This document shows, piece after piece, positions 5,257-6,751 of a stretch of 6,751 nt of DNA. The DNA comes from Clostridia bacterium (GTDB lineage: Bacteria; Bacillota; Clostridia; Oscillospirales; Acutalibacteraceae): positions 1 through 6,751 of the forward strand of contig JAFQKZ010000079.1 of assembly GCA_017414725.1 (NCBI GenBank). The letters are read 5' to 3'. The notes under the pieces are model-generated. The model did not search any database. It was not told the DNA's origin and saw only the letters and a program-made list of their open reading frames with translations. Position 1 is the stretch's first letter. Each line of letters starts with the position of its first letter. A program made the position numbers and the translations under genes.

Positions 5257-6435
5257 TTATAAATAACTATGTTTTCCGATAAGTTTATTATTTTTATAAT
5301 AATATCTAGGTACTCGCTTGCCGATCAAGCACATTAATTCGTAATTTACAGTTATATTTGAACCCATGTTAACAAGATTATCTATGGTAAGCAAATTGTT
5401 ATTGTCCCCAAACAGCACGACTTCACAATTCTCGCCGGCCTCAGGAATATCACTAACATCTATCATAAGCTGATCCATACAAACTTTCCCTACAATTTTT
5501 GCTTTTTTGCCACATACTAACATATATGCTTTATTAGAAAAAGAACAAGAATATCCGTCTGCGTAACCTATGGGTACTGTGGCAAGTCTTATTTTTTTAT
5601 CTGTGATATATCCACGTCCGTAACCTATAGATATATTCTCAGGAATAGTTTTTATTTGTGAAATTATACTCTTTAAACACATAACAGGTTTAAAATTTAT
5701 TTTTTGATTTAAATTTTCAGATGGTGTTAGACCGTACAAAATTATCCCTGCACGCACCATGTCTAAGTGCATCTTCGGATAATTAATCACCGCACCACTA
5801 TTACAACAATGCTTAATATCAAAACTCATATTATTTGTTTCTAATATATTTACTAAATTTATAAATTTTTTGAATTGCTCTTGTGTATAATTATCTGAAA
5901 TATTATCTGAAACCGAAAAGTGCGTAAAAATTCCCTGTATATCTATTTCAGAATAATTATTAATTTCTAAAATATCTTGTACGGAATTATTTATATCGTC
6001 ATTATTTTGAGCCAAAAAACCGATTCGGTTCATGCCTGTATCAATTTTTAAGTGAGATTTTATTTTTATATTATTTTCTTTGCAAATATTAATTAATTTA
6101 TGTGCGTAATTTTTTGAAAAAAGTGATTGCGTAATATTATAATTAACCAATTTTTTTGCAAGTTCCGGCGGAGTGTATCCAAAAATTAATATCGGCAAAT
6201 CTGCTCCGCTTCTACGTAATTGTATAGCTTCATCGATATTTGATACTCCAAACCAATCTGCTCCCAATTTTTCGAATTCTTTACACAAAAATGGTGCGCC
6301 ATGACCGTATGCATCTGCTTTCAAGACACACAAAATCTTAGTATTTTTGTTTACAGTTTTTTTAATAACATCAAAATTATGTCTGATATTATCTAAATTA
6401 ATTTCTACCCACGCTCGTTTAGAATAATCCTGCAT
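5257..6435 (-). CDS. alr: Alanine racemase
   Basis: This PLP-dependent cytoplasmic enzyme interconverts L- and D-alanine, supplying D-Ala for the D-Ala-D-Ala end of the peptidoglycan stem. It has 392 residues, usual for the family. The PLP lysine is K39 in VLKADAYGHG (37-46). The TIM barrel carries LKIDTGMNRIGF (129-140) and FTHFS (170-174), and the phosphate/PLP face has VRAGIILYGL (227-236). The C-terminal domain has GYGRGY (271-276), with the second catalytic tyrosine probably Y272. IGYADGY (289-295), GKVCMDQLMIDV (316-327) and the final RVPRYY (374-379) follow. GGAG sits 8 bases before the ATG. An extended -10 promoter lies about 40 bases upstream. Adjacent murD makes this a small cell-wall precursor operon. 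Confidence 0.97.
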   Translation of the reverse strand: MQDYSKRAWVEINLDNIRHNFDVIKKTVNKNTKILCVLKADAYGHGAPFLCKEFEKLGADWFGVSNIDEAIQLRRSGADLPILIFGYTPPELAKKLVNYNITQSLFSKNYAHKLINICKENNIKIKSHLKIDTGMNRIGFLAQNNDDINNSVQDILEINNYSEIDIQGIFTHFSVSDNISDNYTQEQFKKFINLVNILETNNMSFDIKHCCNSGAVINYPKMHLDMVRAGIILYGLTPSENLNQKINFKPVMCLKSIISQIKTIPENISIGYGRGYITDKKIRLATVPIGYADGYSCSFSNKAYMLVCGKKAKIVGKVCMDQLMIDVSDIPEAGENCEVVLFGDNNNLLTIDNLVNMGSNITVNYELMCLIGKRVPRYYYKNNKLIGKHSYL

Positions 6436-6474
6436 ATTTAATACTCCATTTATTTACAAAATTAACTAGAATTA

Positions 6475-6483
6475 ATTATATCA
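6475..6483 (-). promoter_or_regulatory. Candidate extended -10 promoter for alr-murD
   Basis: The minus strand reads TGATATAAT, a perfect TGnTATAAT extended -10. The predicted start is near 6468, giving a leader of about 32 bases. The -35 region is only A/T-rich with no good match, which is tolerated by extended -10 promoters. Confidence 0.5.
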
Positions 6484-6564
6484 TATATATTAGAGTATTT
6501 TTAAAAATATAATTTAAAGCATTACCGTATATAGTGTAGTAAAAAGCAAAAAACAAATTGTACC

Positions 6565-6578
6565 TAAGGCAAAACCGC
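6565..6578 (+). repeat. Inverted repeat partner B (TAAGGCAAAACCGC)
   Basis: Thirteen of 14 bases match the minus strand at 258-271, next to the IS5-family transposase. Downstream similarity is loose and interrupted by gaps (AGAAT, AAGCAA, AAAGAGACA), and no transposase start follows. It may be a decayed end of a related insertion sequence. Confidence 0.4.
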
Positions 6579-6636
6579 GTATATAAAGATAAAAAAGAAT
6601 AGAGGAAGCAAGAAGTATCAAAAAAGCAAAAGAGAC

Positions 6637-6732
6637 ACAGGAAAGCACCTGTTTTCACTGCACAGAGCGAACCATAATCAGGCCGAGAGGCCAAAACGCC
6701 TATCAGCGAGATAGAGGTTTGCAAGAGCAAAC
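6637..6732 (+). ncRNA. Candidate structured RNA (four successive hairpins), identity unknown
   Basis: Four short inverted repeats follow one another. ACAGG/CCTGT lies at 6637-6652 with loop AAAGCA. GGCC/GGCC lies at 6681-6692 with loop GAGA. CTATC/GATAG lies at 6700-6714 with loop AGCGA. GTTTGC/GCAAAC lies at 6717-6732 with loop AAGA. On the plus strand all loops are A/G-rich and one is a GNRA tetraloop, which favours plus-strand RNA. None is followed by a U-run, so they are not ordinary terminators. I do not recognise a known RNA family, and the element may continue beyond the window. It could be the leader of a plus-strand gene outside the window, a mobile-element guide-type RNA, or chance. 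Confidence 0.3.
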
Positions 6733-6751
6733 AAAAAATTCAATTTAGCAA

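Larger units (their letters stand above)
6436..6751. other. Gene-free region upstream of alr
   Basis: No credible gene was found in these 316 bases. The inner part (6436-6560) is AT-rich and holds the alr ribosome binding site, a promoter candidate and a perfect 14-base palindrome TATTTTTAAAAATA (6496-6509). The outer part is purine-rich on the plus strand and less AT-rich, with an inverted-repeat partner at 6565-6578 and a series of hairpins from 6637. The change in composition near 6560 may mark the edge of a mobile or RNA element that continues to the right. Confidence 0.6.

Noticed and set aside
6476..6730. Minus-strand open frame of 84 codons upstream of alr
   Set aside because: There is no usable ribosome binding site and the composition is odd (Phe/Leu/Tyr/Cys-rich). 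It overlaps the alr promoter candidate and the hairpin series, so it looks like non-coding DNA read by chance.

Overview
The window is AT-rich DNA, probably from a low-GC Gram-positive bacterium of the Clostridia type. The reasons are many ATA isoleucine codons, AT-rich spacers, strong GGAGG-like ribosome binding sites, consensus sigma-A promoters and a SpoVD/FtsI-like class B penicillin-binding protein. TGG is the tryptophan codon, and nothing suggests a non-standard code. Every gene supported here lies on the minus strand, so transcription runs from right to left.

In transcription order, positions 6436-6751 are a gene-free leader region. It holds a run of small hairpins at its outer edge and a candidate extended -10 promoter. 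Then come alr (alanine racemase, 6435-5257) and murD (5201-3789), two peptidoglycan precursor genes 55 bp apart. After murD are two tandem modules, each encoding a small double-glycine-leader, cysteine-rich peptide (3675-3439 and 3244-2999). Next are a class B penicillin-binding protein (2752-1112) and a 115-residue protein of unknown function (961-614). The 115-residue gene has its own consensus promoter, a 5' hairpin, a strong ribosome binding site and a terminator. The left end has a broken copy of the PBP 3' end (357-506) and the N-terminus of an IS5-family transposase running off the edge (211-1).

The most notable signal is architectural. The last 11 or so codons of murD plus its stop (a 40-bp core) occur three times in the same orientation, and each peptide module sits exactly between two copies. 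The 115-residue gene is likewise bracketed by the real 3' end of the PBP gene and a diverged second copy of it (about 78% identity over 132 aligned bases, counted by hand). So small accessory genes appear to sit at the 3' ends of cell-wall genes, with the host gene end repeated on the far side. Integration that regenerates the host gene end, or serial segmental duplication, could each produce this.

alr and murD supply D-alanine and UDP-MurNAc-L-Ala-D-Glu, and the PBP cross-links the finished wall. The two peptides look like exported bacteriocin or signal precursors. Their exporter/protease, any modifying enzyme and any immunity gene are not visible here. IS sequence at the left, a possible related sequence in inverted orientation at the right, and the broken PBP copy mark this as a rearranged region around a housekeeping cell-wall cluster.
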